The translations under genes and the position numbers were made by a program. Under the pieces are notes generated by a model. It did not search any database, was not told the DNA's origin, and was given only the letters and a program-made list of their open reading frames with translations. A DNA stretch of 64,000 bases, taken from contig NZ_AUGS01000008.1 in the NCBI RefSeq assembly GCF_000422785.1, positions 224,934-288,933 on the forward strand, written 5' to 3'. Below, piece by piece: positions 53,167 through 62,579 of the stretch (within the stretch, counting starts at the first letter, position 1; every line of letters begins with the position of its first letter). Origin of the DNA: Pseudovibrio exalbescens DSM 16456 (GTDB taxonomy: Bacteria > Pseudomonadota > Alphaproteobacteria > Rhizobiales > Stappiaceae).

Positions 53167-54279
53167 ATGGGACCCTTTCCGCATGACGCCCCCCCAGCGC
53201 AAATCACGCCGGACAACCCCGCAGGAACCGACGGCTTCGAGTTTGTAGAGTTCTCACATCCGGAGCCTGAAAAGCTCGACGTGCTGTTTCGCAAGATGGG
53301 CTACAGCGCTGTGGCCCGCCACAAGACCAAGAACGTGACCGTCTATCGGCAGGGCGACATCAACTACATTCTGAACGCCGAACCCAACAGCTTCGCCAGC
53401 CGGTTCGTGGAGGCTCACGGGCCCTGTGCGCCGTCCATGGCATGGCGTGTCGTGGACGCCCAGAAAGCCTTCCAGCACGCTGTTTCCAAGGGGGCCCAAC
53501 CCTATGAGGGCACTGACAAAACGCTGGATGTGCCGGCAATCGTCGGCATTGGCGGGTCGCTGTTGTACTTCGTCGACAAGTACGGCGACAAGGGATCGGC
53601 TTATTCCGAGGAGTTCGATTGGGTTGACGAGGTTGATCCAAAGCCGACCGGCGTCGGCTTCTACTACCTCGACCACCTCACCCACAATGTGTATCGCGGC
53701 AACATGGACAAGTGGTGGGACTTTTACCGCGACCTGTTCAACTTCAAGCAGATCCACTTCTTTGACATCGACGGCCAGATCACCGGTCTGGTGAGCCGCG
53801 CGATCACCTCTCCTTGTGGCAAAATCCGCATCCCCTTGAACGAATCCAAGGATGATACCAGCCAGATCGAAGAGTACTTGAAGAAGTACAAGGGCGAGGG
53901 CATTCAACACATCGCGGTCGGTACCGATGAAATCTATGGCGCAACAGACCAGCTTGCCGAAAACGGCCTGCGCTTCATGCCCGGCCCGCCAGACACCTAC
54001 TATGAGCGTAGCCACGAGCGCGTGAAGGGCCACGACGAACCCATCGAGCGCATGAAAACACACGGCATCCTGATTGATGGTGAAGGCGTGATCGACGGTG
54101 GCATGACCAAGATCTTGTTGCAGATCTTCTCCAAAACCGTGATCGGGCCAATCTTCTTCGAGTTCATCCAGCGCAAAGGCGACGAAGGCTTCGGCGAAGG
54201 CAACTTCCGAGCGCTGTTTGAAAGCATCGAGGAAGACCAGATCCGGCGCGGTGTCTTAAAAACCGACGCCGCAGAATAG
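53167..54279 (+). CDS. hpd: 4-hydroxyphenylpyruvate dioxygenase
   Basis: 370 residues with two VOC-type domains. The iron ligands are seen in FYYLDHLTHNVYRGN (His), GEGIQHIAVGTDEI (His) and IGPIFFEFIQRKGDEGFGEG (Glu). It converts 4-hydroxyphenylpyruvate to homogentisate in tyrosine catabolism. Ribosome binding site GAGGAGGAGA precedes the ATG. No hmgA is present in the window. A strong terminator follows. Confidence 0.96.
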   Translation: MGPFPHDAPPAQITPDNPAGTDGFEFVEFSHPEPEKLDVLFRKMGYSAVARHKTKNVTVYRQGDINYILNAEPNSFASRFVEAHGPCAPSMAWRVVDAQKAFQHAVSKGAQPYEGTDKTLDVPAIVGIGGSLLYFVDKYGDKGSAYSEEFDWVDEVDPKPTGVGFYYLDHLTHNVYRGNMDKWWDFYRDLFNFKQIHFFDIDGQITGLVSRAITSPCGKIRIPLNESKDDTSQIEEYLKKYKGEGIQHIAVGTDEIYGATDQLAENGLRFMPGPPDTYYERSHERVKGHDEPIERMKTHGILIDGEGVIDGGMTKILLQIFSKTVIGPIFFEFIQRKGDEGFGEGNFRALFESIEEDQIRRGVLKTDAAE

Positions 54280-54310
54280 CCCCACCCCAAGGTGTTCTCC
54301 AGCAATGCAG

Positions 54311-54339
54311 AAGGCCGGCGATCCATCCGCCGGCCTTTT
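54311..54339 (+). terminator. Terminator after hpd
   Basis: Perfect 10-bp stem AAGGCCGGCG/CGCCGGCCTT, loop of seven bases, then TTTT. It may also serve the convergent otsA gene through the AAGG end. Confidence 0.9.
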
Positions 54340-54363
54340 CCTGTTTCTCGCCAGCCCGTTGGA

Positions 54364-55752
54364 TCAGGCTGAATAGGCGGCGAACTCGGTGCGCAGATCG
54401 CTCAAAATGGCCTGTGCCCATTCATGAGCGCCCTCTTCGCAAATGCGTTCATACATTGCAAGCCACCGTTCGCGGCGCTCCTCCCACGGCATTGTCAGCG
54501 CTGTCTGCAAGGCGGCAGCCACTTCTTCGGCCGAGTGCGGGTTGACGATCAGAGCTTCCTTCATGCGCTCCGCCGCCCCTGCAAACCGAGAAAGAACCAA
54601 TACGCCAGGATCTTCGGGGCGCTGTGCCGCCACATACTCCTTGGCAACCAGATTCATGCCATCACGCAAGGGCGTTACCAGTCCAACTTTGCTTTCCCGG
54701 TATACACCGGCCAGCGCCTTGCGGTTGAACGAGCGCGTCAGAAACCGGATCGGCGTCCAGTCCAGATCCGCAAAACGGCCATTGATATGCCCGGTTAGGT
54801 GTTCCAGTTCGTTGCGAATATCAACATAGCTGTCGACCTCGGAACGCGAGGGAGGAGCCACCTGCATCAGGCTGACCTGCCCACGGTTCTCCGGGTAATC
54901 CTCCAGCAAGCGTTCAAAGGCCTTGAAGCGCTCTGGTAGCCCCTTTGAATAATCAATGCGATCGACACCAATAATCTGCTGGCGGCCATCCAGAAGTTTC
55001 TCCACCCGCGCCATATGGCGGCGGGCATCAGCCGAATGTACGAACTGGGCAAAGCTCTCAGCGTCAATGCCAATGGGATAGGCCCGGGCAATCACCTCAC
55101 GGCCAACGGCACTCACCCGGTCGTTGCCAAGATCTTCGCCCTGCAACTCTTCCACCACGAACCGGCGGAAATTGGCAGCATCCCGCTCGGTCTGAAAACC
55201 GATAAGGTCATAGGCCAGCATACGCCGCACCAACGATTCCGCATTTGGCAGCGCCGCCAGAATTTCGGGTGCCGGGAACGGGATATGCAAGAAGAAGGCA
55301 ATCGGGTTCTCCACCTCCATGGCACGCAATTGCGCAGCCAGACCAAAGAAGTGGTAGTCATGCACCCAGATTGTGTCATCGGGCTGAATACTGGGATGAA
55401 GACGCGCCGCGAAACGTTCGTTCACTCGGCGGTATCCCTCTTCATAGCGCCGATCGAACTCCGCCAGGTCCAAACGATAGTGCAAGACGGGCCATAGAGT
55501 GCGGTTGGCGTAGCCAATGTAGAACTCGTCATAGTCCTGCTGAGTGATATCAATCTGCTGCATCACCACCTTGCGGTGCTTTTCTTCATGCAACAGGCCA
55601 AAGGTCCCCTCTTCGGAGACCTTGCCGGTCCAGCCGAACCAGATACCACCTGTTTGACGCAGTGTGTCCACGAGGGCCACAGCCAAGCCGCCTGCCTTGC
55701 CGCTGTCTTTCAAGGGACCAACACGGTTGGAAACGACAATCAGGCGACTCAT
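54364..55752 (-). CDS. otsA: Trehalose-6-phosphate synthase
   Basis: 462 residues of the GT20 family. Seen: LIVVSNRVGPLKDSGKAGGL, WFGWTGKVSE, YANRTLWPVLHYRLDL, IWVHDYHFFGLAAQLR with catalytic His, IGVDRIDYSKGLPERF with the Arg-Lys phosphate site, and LVTPLRDGMNLVAKEYVAAQ. It joins UDP-glucose and glucose-6-phosphate to trehalose-6-phosphate in the cytoplasm. It is the last gene of the otsB-GH15-otsA run, a stress and osmolyte cluster. Confidence 0.96.
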   Translation of the reverse strand: MSRLIVVSNRVGPLKDSGKAGGLAVALVDTLRQTGGIWFGWTGKVSEEGTFGLLHEEKHRKVVMQQIDITQQDYDEFYIGYANRTLWPVLHYRLDLAEFDRRYEEGYRRVNERFAARLHPSIQPDDTIWVHDYHFFGLAAQLRAMEVENPIAFFLHIPFPAPEILAALPNAESLVRRMLAYDLIGFQTERDAANFRRFVVEELQGEDLGNDRVSAVGREVIARAYPIGIDAESFAQFVHSADARRHMARVEKLLDGRQQIIGVDRIDYSKGLPERFKAFERLLEDYPENRGQVSLMQVAPPSRSEVDSYVDIRNELEHLTGHINGRFADLDWTPIRFLTRSFNRKALAGVYRESKVGLVTPLRDGMNLVAKEYVAAQRPEDPGVLVLSRFAGAAERMKEALIVNPHSAEEVAAALQTALTMPWEERRERWLAMYERICEEGAHEWAQAILSDLRTEFAAYSA

Positions 55753-55790
55753 GGGCGACCTCCAATAATTTTAGTTGTACCGAATACGCC

Positions 55791-57617
55791 CTAGGTTACC
55801 TTATCCCACGACGCTGACAACCGTACCGCACCATTAATGATGCCCACCATGGAGTACGTCTGCGGGAAATTGCCCCAAAGTTCGCCAGAATTCGGCGATG
55901 TATCCTCTGACAGCAAACCCACGTGGTTGCGACAGGACAACAGCTCCTCATAGATCTCACGAGCTTCCTCGACCCGACCAATCCGAGCCAGAGCATCAAT
56001 GTACCAGAAGGTACAAATATTGAAGGCATTCTCCGGCTCTCCAAAATCATCGGCCTGATGATAGCGGAACAGATGATTGCCGCGGCGCAAGCTGGCACCG
56101 ATCTTGTCAACGGTGGCAATAAACCGAGGATCGTTGGCAGGCAGGAAGCCGACTTCCGCCATCAACAGCAAGCTGGCATCCATGTCCTTGCCGCCAAAGC
56201 TTTCTGTAAACGCCCCGATATCCTCGTTCCAACCTTTCTCGCAGATGGCCGCGTGGATGATATCGGCCCGCTCCTGCCAATGGGCAGCCCGATCCTCAAG
56301 ACCGAAGTTGTCCGCGATCTTGGCCAGCCGGTCACAGGCGGCCCAACACATGAGGGAGGACGACGTGTGAACCCTTGCGCGCGTGCGCAACTCCCAAATG
56401 CCCGCATCCGGCTCATTGTAGAGTTTGAAGGCCCTTTCACCGGCCTTTTCCAGCCGCTGAAAGTCATCCAGCCCCGGCTGACGCAGCAAGCGCCGGTCAA
56501 AGAACGCCTGAGACGCGCCCAGAACGATATTGCCATACACATCATGCTGGAAGTGTTCATAGGCCTGGTTGCCAACGCGTACCGGCTCGTTGCCACGATA
56601 GCCCGGCAAATCGACAATCTGCTCTTCAATTCTGGCCTCGAGCCCGATGCCGTAGAGCGGCTGGACATGACCACCATTGGCCATGCTGGTAATATTGTTG
56701 AGATAGCGCAGATAGTTCTCCATCGTCTCCATTTCAGAGAGGGAGTTCAACGCGCGCACCACAAAGAACGCATCGCGCAGCCAACAATAGCGGTAGTCCC
56801 AGTTGCGCACCGTGTTGTGGGCTTCCGGAATGGAAGTTGTAGCAGCGGCAATAATTGCGCCCGTTTCCTCGAAAGTACACATTTTCAAGGTGATGGCCGC
56901 CCGAATTACCGCTTCCTGATACTCTAGCGGCAAACCGAGACGCCGAGACCACACACGCCAGTAACGCTCGGTCTCCTCTTCGAAATCACGGCAGATCTTC
57001 TCCGGATTTTCAGTCAGGCTTTCATCCGGCCCGAAGTAGAAAGCGCGCGGTCCGTCGAGCAAAAACGCGGTTTCTTCGCGTACATAAGTCACGGACGCAT
57101 TGGTCGTCAGCCGAAGCGCAATGCCATCGCCAACATAGCGGATGTGGTTGGAGCCAAATGTGATTTCCGGTGTGCGCTTGCCCCAGTCAAACCGAGGCCG
57201 CAAACGCACCCGGATTTTCGGGTGACCGCTGATGGGCTCGACCCGGCGTGCCAAGGCGTTGGGGCGGAACATCCGGCCCTTGCGGTTGAAGCGGGGAGCA
57301 AAGTCCGTAATCTCGATGGCATTGCCATCATCATCATAAAGACGCGTCTTCACAACGGCGGTGTTGTCAACGTACTGCTGCTCGGAACGCACCGCGCCCA
57401 CCAGTTCGATGGAGAAGGCGCCATCGCCCTCTTCTCCGCGGGTCCCCAACAGAGAGTGGAACACCGGGTCCCCGTCGAACCGCGGCAAACAGCACCAGAC
57501 AATGCGTCCCATGGTATCAATCAGACCCGCATAGGAACAATTGCCGATCATGGCCATGTTCAAGCTGGGTTCAGAAAGCGGAACGACAGGAAAGGAAGGA
57601 AGCTGCTTGTCGCTCAT
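55791..57617 (-). CDS. GH15-family glucoamylase-like (possibly trehalase) protein
   Basis: 608 residues. Seen: MAMIGNCSYAGLIDTMGRIV and WCCLPRFDGDPVF at the N terminus, a beta-sandwich region, then RNWDYRYCWLRDAFFVVRAL (the family signature with the substrate-binding Arg and Asp), GWNEDIGAFTESFGG with the probable general acid Glu, and the end LLSEDTSPNSGELWGNFPQT with the second Glu. Bacterial members with this layout act on trehalose or related glucosides. Between otsB and otsA it may trim trehalose or glycogen-type sugars. No signal peptide, so it is cytoplasmic. Confidence 0.9.
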   Translation of the reverse strand: MSDKQLPSFPVVPLSEPSLNMAMIGNCSYAGLIDTMGRIVWCCLPRFDGDPVFHSLLGTRGEEGDGAFSIELVGAVRSEQQYVDNTAVVKTRLYDDDGNAIEITDFAPRFNRKGRMFRPNALARRVEPISGHPKIRVRLRPRFDWGKRTPEITFGSNHIRYVGDGIALRLTTNASVTYVREETAFLLDGPRAFYFGPDESLTENPEKICRDFEEETERYWRVWSRRLGLPLEYQEAVIRAAITLKMCTFEETGAIIAAATTSIPEAHNTVRNWDYRYCWLRDAFFVVRALNSLSEMETMENYLRYLNNITSMANGGHVQPLYGIGLEARIEEQIVDLPGYRGNEPVRVGNQAYEHFQHDVYGNIVLGASQAFFDRRLLRQPGLDDFQRLEKAGERAFKLYNEPDAGIWELRTRARVHTSSSLMCWAACDRLAKIADNFGLEDRAAHWQERADIIHAAICEKGWNEDIGAFTESFGGKDMDASLLLMAEVGFLPANDPRFIATVDKIGASLRRGNHLFRYHQADDFGEPENAFNICTFWYIDALARIGRVEEAREIYEELLSCRNHVGLLSEDTSPNSGELWGNFPQTYSMVGIINGAVRLSASWDKVT

Positions 57618-57633
57618 GAAGTAACCTCTTTAA

Positions 57634-58407
57634 TCAGGGGGCGTCGTGTTGTGATCGAAGCCTCTGGTTTTCAAGTGATACGATGTCATTGGCCTGCGCC
57701 AGCCAGTCATGTACATCCTTGACCGTGGGCAGGCGGAAAAACGCAGCGCTGTCTTGTGCGCCAACCTTGATGCCGTAGCCCCCAAGGGCCTGAACGGCGG
57801 CAATGCCATCCTCATCGGTTACATCATCACCGATGAACACAGGCAGACGACCCTTGAAGGCCGGCATTTCCAGAAAACGGCGCACAGCCGTGCCCTTGTC
57901 CTCGGCCGTTGGCTTGGCCTCTACAACCATGTTTCCGAAAATGGCGTGCAGGCTGGGGAACCGGGCGGTCATTTCGACAACCCGCGCCCGAACCTCTTCT
58001 TCACGGTCCGGTGCGGCACGGTAATGCACGCACAGCGCGCTGCCCTTGTCCTCCAGATTGACGCCATCGGTCAAAATGCCGGAAAGCAGGATGTCTTGCC
58101 GCAGTTCGGCAACACCGGGCCATACCTTCGCTGCTTCCAACTCCCCACCAACGGTCAGCCGGCGTTGCAAGCCGTGCAAGCCCGCAGCGGGCAGCGTGAG
58201 CGGGTCCAAAAACCGATCTATGTCGCGCACGTCGCGCCCGGAGACCACCGCCAGCGCGCCATCCAGATGATCCTGGACCTCCTGCAGGGTGGGGATCAGC
58301 TGATCGGACACGGCAACCGCACCCGGCGTATGAGCCAGTTCGACGAGGGTTCCATCAAAGTCGAGGAACAGGGCCATTTCCTTGGCAAGATGAGGCGGTC
58401 TGGTCAT
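57634..58407 (-). CDS. otsB: Trehalose-6-phosphate phosphatase
   Basis: 257 residues of the HAD superfamily: MALFLDFDGTLVELAHTPG with the nucleophile Asp, LAVVSGRDVRDIDRFL, ALCVHYRAAP, VEAKPTAEDKGTAVRRF, and FIGDDVTDEDGIAAV with the metal-binding Asp residues. It removes phosphate from trehalose-6-phosphate. It is first in the run, followed after 16 bases by the GH15 gene. Confidence 0.95.
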   Translation of the reverse strand: MTRPPHLAKEMALFLDFDGTLVELAHTPGAVAVSDQLIPTLQEVQDHLDGALAVVSGRDVRDIDRFLDPLTLPAAGLHGLQRRLTVGGELEAAKVWPGVAELRQDILLSGILTDGVNLEDKGSALCVHYRAAPDREEEVRARVVEMTARFPSLHAIFGNMVVEAKPTAEDKGTAVRRFLEMPAFKGRLPVFIGDDVTDEDGIAAVQALGGYGIKVGAQDSAAFFRLPTVKDVHDWLAQANDIVSLENQRLRSQHDAP

Positions 58408-58737
58408 GAGAACATACTATGCTTGTTACTGGTCACAATAAGACTGGCACAGCAGCACAGCTGCTGGCAAAGCGAAAAGGAAACACCAAGCGCCCTGTCA
58501 AGGTGGCAGGTAACGCGGCGCCTCCGCAAAACAAGAGAATCTCTTCTCCTTGACCTCCCGAGATGGCTTCAGGCGCTCCGGATGCCGCTCCCATCATGCA
58601 AGTGCGTGCCGGATCGCTGGAGTCGACCTCGAGAATGAAACGATCATTGATTGCTTGAAATGCCGAGACCGGGTTTTCAACCGTTTTATATCTGCATCCG
58701 GGGACAACCCGCAGATCAAGCCGCTTGAGTGATGTGA
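58408..58737. other. Intergenic region upstream of otsB
   Basis: 330 bases between otsB and the end of the thiolase gene, both on the minus strand. No plausible gene or strong terminator was found; a short inverted repeat CAGCAGC/GCTGCTG lies at about 58452-58470. It must hold the otsB promoter and the end of the bio operon transcript. Confidence 0.5.
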
Positions 58738-59868
58738 TCAGCCCAATTTTTGCGCAACAACTGCCGTACTCAAGCCACCGGCTGCAGCAATGGCGGCCAG
58801 GCCTCGCGCTCCAACGGGTTCTCGAGCCAGTTCATGAAACAACCGCACCATCAGAATGGCGCCTGAGGCGCCAATGGGGTGACCACGGGCCAACGCCCCG
58901 CCGCCACGGTTGATGGCCCCCGGTGCAAAGTTGAAGGGGGCCAGACACGCCAGCGCTTGCACCGCATAAGCCTCCATCATCTCCACCACGGACAAACAGC
59001 CATAGTCCAGCGCGTGCCGCCTCTGCATGTCCTTGAGCGCGGCAACCGGCGCCAAGCCGGGCTGTGCCGGATCACTGCCTTGCTGAGAACAAGCCTGCAC
59101 GCGCAGCCCATGCCCTTTTTCCGCTTCTACACGGCGAACAACCAACGCTGCAGCCGCGTCAGCTTCCACAGCAGTCGTGGCGCGGGTCACAACGCCATCA
59201 CCATGACGTGCCAAGACCGGAGCCCGTTCGGCCACAGCCGGCGAAAGCTTCCGCATGAACCCATCCCGGCGGGGATCGTCTAGCGTGACGGCCACCAGCT
59301 CCGCCGCTTGGCGCCCGGCCTCATGAGCCGCCAACGCCTTGCGATGACTATCAACGGCCCAGTCATTTTGCTCTGCTGGCGTGATGCGGCAAAAATCCGC
59401 CAAAACGGCATTGGCCTGCGCTGGATCAGGATCGCGAGCGGGATCAGGACTGAAGGGGGGACGCTCATAAAACGCCAACTCCCCACCCTGATCCCGATGG
59501 GCCCTCAAGGGTCGCCGACTGAAGCTTTCCACGCCGCCGCACAGCACCACATCCGCCGCGCCGCTCTCTACCAGAGACACTGCCAGCATCACACTATCAA
59601 GGCCCGCACAACACTGGGTGTCGACAGTCATGGCCGCAACATGGTCGGGCAGACCCGCCGCAAGCGCGCATAACCGTGCCGGGTTGCCCCCACCATAAAG
59701 GCCATTGCCCAGAATAACCCGGTCCACGTCACAGGCCGCAACACCGGCATCCGCCAACGCAGCCTGCGCCACCGGTGCCCAAAGCTCCCAAACCTGCAAT
59801 TTGGCATAGACGCCGCCACGCGGCTGAACCGAGCTGCGCCGGGCTGAAACCACGGCTGCGGTTGTCAT
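58738..59868 (-). CDS. Thiolase-family acetyl-CoA acetyltransferase (YhfS-like), second catalytic cysteine not seen
   Basis: 376 residues of the thiolase fold. The nucleophilic Cys is present in TVDTQCCAGLDSVMLAVSL, and the CoA-binding GGALARGHPIGASGA has the catalytic His. The C-terminal motif that in biosynthetic thiolases reads CxGGGMG is here AAIAAAGGLSTAVVAQ, with no cysteine, so classical thiolase chemistry may be altered. The start overlaps the ligase stop by four bases. The order bioY-ligase-thiolase is the same as the yhfU-yhfT-yhfS operon of Bacillus subtilis, under biotin control there. A role in making or using a biotin precursor acyl-CoA is inferred. Confidence 0.85.
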   Translation of the reverse strand: MTTAAVVSARRSSVQPRGGVYAKLQVWELWAPVAQAALADAGVAACDVDRVILGNGLYGGGNPARLCALAAGLPDHVAAMTVDTQCCAGLDSVMLAVSLVESGAADVVLCGGVESFSRRPLRAHRDQGGELAFYERPPFSPDPARDPDPAQANAVLADFCRITPAEQNDWAVDSHRKALAAHEAGRQAAELVAVTLDDPRRDGFMRKLSPAVAERAPVLARHGDGVVTRATTAVEADAAAALVVRRVEAEKGHGLRVQACSQQGSDPAQPGLAPVAALKDMQRRHALDYGCLSVVEMMEAYAVQALACLAPFNFAPGAINRGGGALARGHPIGASGAILMVRLFHELAREPVGARGLAAIAAAGGLSTAVVAQKLG

Positions 59869-61328
59869 GAAGGGACCTTTGCGCCGCGTACGATAAAAGC
59901 ATCGACAGCCGCGTAGTCAATCTTGCCGCTTTCGGTCGTCGGCAATGGTCCTTCGTGCACGAGGATGGCACGGGGTGCCTTGACTGCGCCCAGTTCGTGC
60001 CGCGCCTGACGCAGGATGTGAGCGGTATCAATCTCAGGCATATCCGTATGCGGTTCGACGACAACCACCGGCACCTGTCCCCGGCGCACATCAGGCACCG
60101 CACCCACGGCACAAGCCTTGACCGCGGGCACCTTTTGAACAACCGCTTCAATTTCCTTCGGATACACGTTCACGCCCGAGGTGATGATCATGCGGTTCTC
60201 GCGACCAGTCAGAAAGAGATAGCCTTCTGTATCCAGATAACCGTGATCTCCGATAGAGATGAAGTCTCCCGCCCGTTTCAGACGCGAAGACCCTTCCCCG
60301 ACATAGTCTTGAAACAACTGATCACTGGCCACCCACAACAATCCGGGGTGTCCTGCTGGCAATCGCTTTCCTGCTCCATCCCGCGCTTCAATGCGCACGC
60401 CTGTCACGGGCCGACCAACACTGTCTTGAGGGGCGGCTTCACCCGGTCGTTTGAGGCTGATGAGGCTGGTTTCCGATGCGCCGTAAAAAGAAAGGATATC
60501 CGCAGCCGGAAAAAGCGGCTGAACCGTTTCCGCCATCGCCGGCGTCCAAGCAGCCCCGCCCACCATGACCGTTCGTACAGAAGGGAAGGTCTGACCGCCT
60601 GCCAGCTTGGCCAGCGTCAGCAATTGGGTTGGCGTGGCATACCCGAACGTGGGCTTGTTGCGGCGCAGTGTTTCCAGGCACCGGCGCGGATGAAACGCCG
60701 ACTGCGCATAGACACTCGCCCCGCGATGCAGAGCATGCACCGCCCCGAACAAATGCAAGGAGTGGGTCAGCGGGCCTGGTACAAAGATCCTGTCGTTGGC
60801 GCCAAAGCCGAGGATATCTTCAATCACCCTGAAACTGGCCAGCCACGATCCATGCGTGCGCAAAAAGCCCTTGGCCTTGCCAGTTGAGCCGGATGTGAAG
60901 CCGATATAAAAGCCGTCGTCCCGTGAGGGCCCGTCAATCGGCGCGGTTCGCGCCTCCGCAAGATTCAGACGCAGCGCAGCGCCTTGTGTCTCCAGCCTTT
61001 GGCGGATGAAATCATCATCCAGCACCAATGAGCAGGACGCCGCCCCGATCTGGGCCGTTTTCAAATCAACCGACACCTTCGGGTCCACCACAGCGGCCAC
61101 CCGTCCTGCGGCGATAACACCGAAAAATCCGGCAAGCAAAGGCCCGGCACGGCGGCAATCCAGCGCAATGCGATCCCCCGGCTGGCTATGCTTTTGCACC
61201 TCGTGTTTCATCTGAGCCGCCCAAGCCGTGAAAGCCGCGAAGTCAAGGGCTGCCTCATCGCACTCAATAGCCAGCTTCTCCGGCGCAGCAATGGCCTGCG
61301 CCGGCAGATGCATGCCAATGAAGGTCAT
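59865..61328 (-). CDS. AMP-dependent acyl-CoA synthetase (YhfT-like)
   Basis: 487 residues of the adenylating superfamily. Seen: YIGFTSGSTGKAKGFLRTHG for ATP phosphate binding, ILSFYGASETSLISLK, ISIGDHGYLDTEGYLFLTGR and MIITSGVNVYPKEIEAVVQ, and the C-terminal lysine in TTESGKIDYAAV. It activates a carboxylic acid to its CoA thioester. Both ends overlap neighbours (ATGA with bioY upstream, ATGA with the thiolase downstream), so the three are translationally coupled. In a biotin-transport operon the substrate may be pimelate or another dicarboxylic/fatty acid for biotin, but this is not shown. Confidence 0.9.
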   Translation of the reverse strand: MTFIGMHLPAQAIAAPEKLAIECDEAALDFAAFTAWAAQMKHEVQKHSQPGDRIALDCRRAGPLLAGFFGVIAAGRVAAVVDPKVSVDLKTAQIGAASCSLVLDDDFIRQRLETQGAALRLNLAEARTAPIDGPSRDDGFYIGFTSGSTGKAKGFLRTHGSWLASFRVIEDILGFGANDRIFVPGPLTHSLHLFGAVHALHRGASVYAQSAFHPRRCLETLRRNKPTFGYATPTQLLTLAKLAGGQTFPSVRTVMVGGAAWTPAMAETVQPLFPAADILSFYGASETSLISLKRPGEAAPQDSVGRPVTGVRIEARDGAGKRLPAGHPGLLWVASDQLFQDYVGEGSSRLKRAGDFISIGDHGYLDTEGYLFLTGRENRMIITSGVNVYPKEIEAVVQKVPAVKACAVGAVPDVRRGQVPVVVVEPHTDMPEIDTAHILRQARHELGAVKAPRAILVHEGPLPTTESGKIDYAAVDAFIVRGAKVPS

Positions 61329-61882
61329 GAGCGGGAATGCAAGGCCGAGGGCAGGCCCCGCGCGACCGTTTGCGCAACCACGGCAGTGATGGCCACCTTG
61401 ATCAAATCACCGGGCAGGTAGATCGCGCTGCCGATCAAGGCCTTGTCCAGCGGCACCCCGCCAATCAAGCTCAACCCCGGTACGCCAAACAGATAGACAA
61501 CACCAATACCACCAATGGCAGCGGCAATAGCTGCGCTCACCATGACACTGCGGCTCTTCAATAGCTGCATGATGAAACCGGCTGCCACCGCGCCAAAGAA
61601 CCACCCCACCAGGAACCCTGCGGACGCGCCGGCAAAAACGCCAAGGCCGCCCCGTCCCCCGGCCAGCAGCGGCAATCCCAGCGCTGTGAGAAACAGCAGC
61701 AGCAACACCGCCAGACCACCCCGAATTGGGCCCAGCATCACCCCTGCCAGCATAACGCCCAACGTCTGAGCCGTGATCGGCACGCCGCCGAGAAATGGTA
61801 TGGCCACCTTCGGCAACAGTCCGAGGGCCGCAATCAGGGCTGCATAAAACGCGATTTGTACAAGTGCTTTGTCCTGAGCCAT
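61325..61882 (-). CDS. bioY: Biotin transporter S component BioY
   Basis: 185 residues, six hydrophobic segments. The family signature is LGGVPITAQTLGVMLAGVML near residue 30, then LLLFLTALGLPLLAGGRGGL, TAGYLIGW-like AGFLVGWFFGA and LIGSAIYLPGDLIKVAITAV. It captures biotin in the inner membrane for the ECF transporter. The start at 61882 follows GGGGAGC; the open frame extends 13 codons upstream without a ribosome binding site. It is third in the order bioM, bioN, bioY, 75 bases after bioN. Confidence 0.96.
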   Translation of the reverse strand: MAQDKALVQIAFYAALIAALGLLPKVAIPFLGGVPITAQTLGVMLAGVMLGPIRGGLAVLLLLFLTALGLPLLAGGRGGLGVFAGASAGFLVGWFFGAVAAGFIMQLLKSRSVMVSAAIAAAIGGIGVVYLFGVPGLSLIGGVPLDKALIGSAIYLPGDLIKVAITAVVAQTVARGLPSALHSRS

Positions 61883-61957
61883 TCGTGCTCCCCTTTGGCA
61901 TGCGCCCGTCCAGCGACGCATCGATTCATTGCTGACTTCAATAGCGCAGACCGCTGG

Positions 61958-62578
61958 TCAACGCGATACCCGATTGGAATAACCATCCGCCCCGCCACGC
62001 GCGCTCAACGCTTCGGCGACCTCGTCACTCAGTTTCAGTGCATGGATGACAAACGGCGCCAACAGGCGAATGCTGTTCTTGCGGCCCGTCCGGGCCCGAT
62101 ACGCTTCCTGCAGGTTGCTATAAACGGCCAGCAACATGGGTACGAACCGGATGACGAGCGCTACGGCCAGAGCCACCCGCCGAGAGGTCAACCCAACCAC
62201 CGTCAGCGGCTTGAACAGCGGCTCCACCGCATCCATCAAGTCTTCCATGCGTGTGGTAATGCTCAGGAAATTGGCGAGCAACACCAGAGTGGTCAGACGC
62301 AACGCCAAAACCACCCCTTCCTGCAGGCTGGTAAAGAGCGCATGAAGCAAAAAGATGAACCCGACCATCCAAGCAAAATTGCCAATCACCTTCAGCGCCT
62401 GACGCCCTTTGGTGCCAAGCGACAGGTAAAAACCCACTGTCACAAACAGCCCGGCAGCCTGCTGCCACCATTGGTCTAACGGAAACAACAGGAACGTCAC
62501 CAAACAAAGGGCAATCAATTTCACTCTGGCAGGCAGCGCATGGGCCCAGCTCGGTCCGGACACGTACAGCGAAACCAT
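61958..62578 (-). CDS. bioN: Energy-coupling factor transmembrane protein BioN
   Basis: 206 residues with several membrane helices (LIALCLVTFLLFPLDQWWQQ, FAWMVGFIFLLHALF, TTLVLLANFLSITT). The T-component signature is in RVALAVALVIRFVPMLLA and NLQEAYRARTGRKNS, where the Ala-Arg-Gly-type motif contacts the ATPase; AEALSARGGADGYS carries the second. ATG at 62578 follows GGAGG and lies one base after the bioM stop. It couples ATP hydrolysis by BioM to biotin uptake by BioY. Confidence 0.93.
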   Translation of the reverse strand: MVSLYVSGPSWAHALPARVKLIALCLVTFLLFPLDQWWQQAAGLFVTVGFYLSLGTKGRQALKVIGNFAWMVGFIFLLHALFTSLQEGVVLALRLTTLVLLANFLSITTRMEDLMDAVEPLFKPLTVVGLTSRRVALAVALVIRFVPMLLAVYSNLQEAYRARTGRKNSIRLLAPFVIHALKLSDEVAEALSARGGADGYSNRVSR

Positions 62579-62579
62579 C

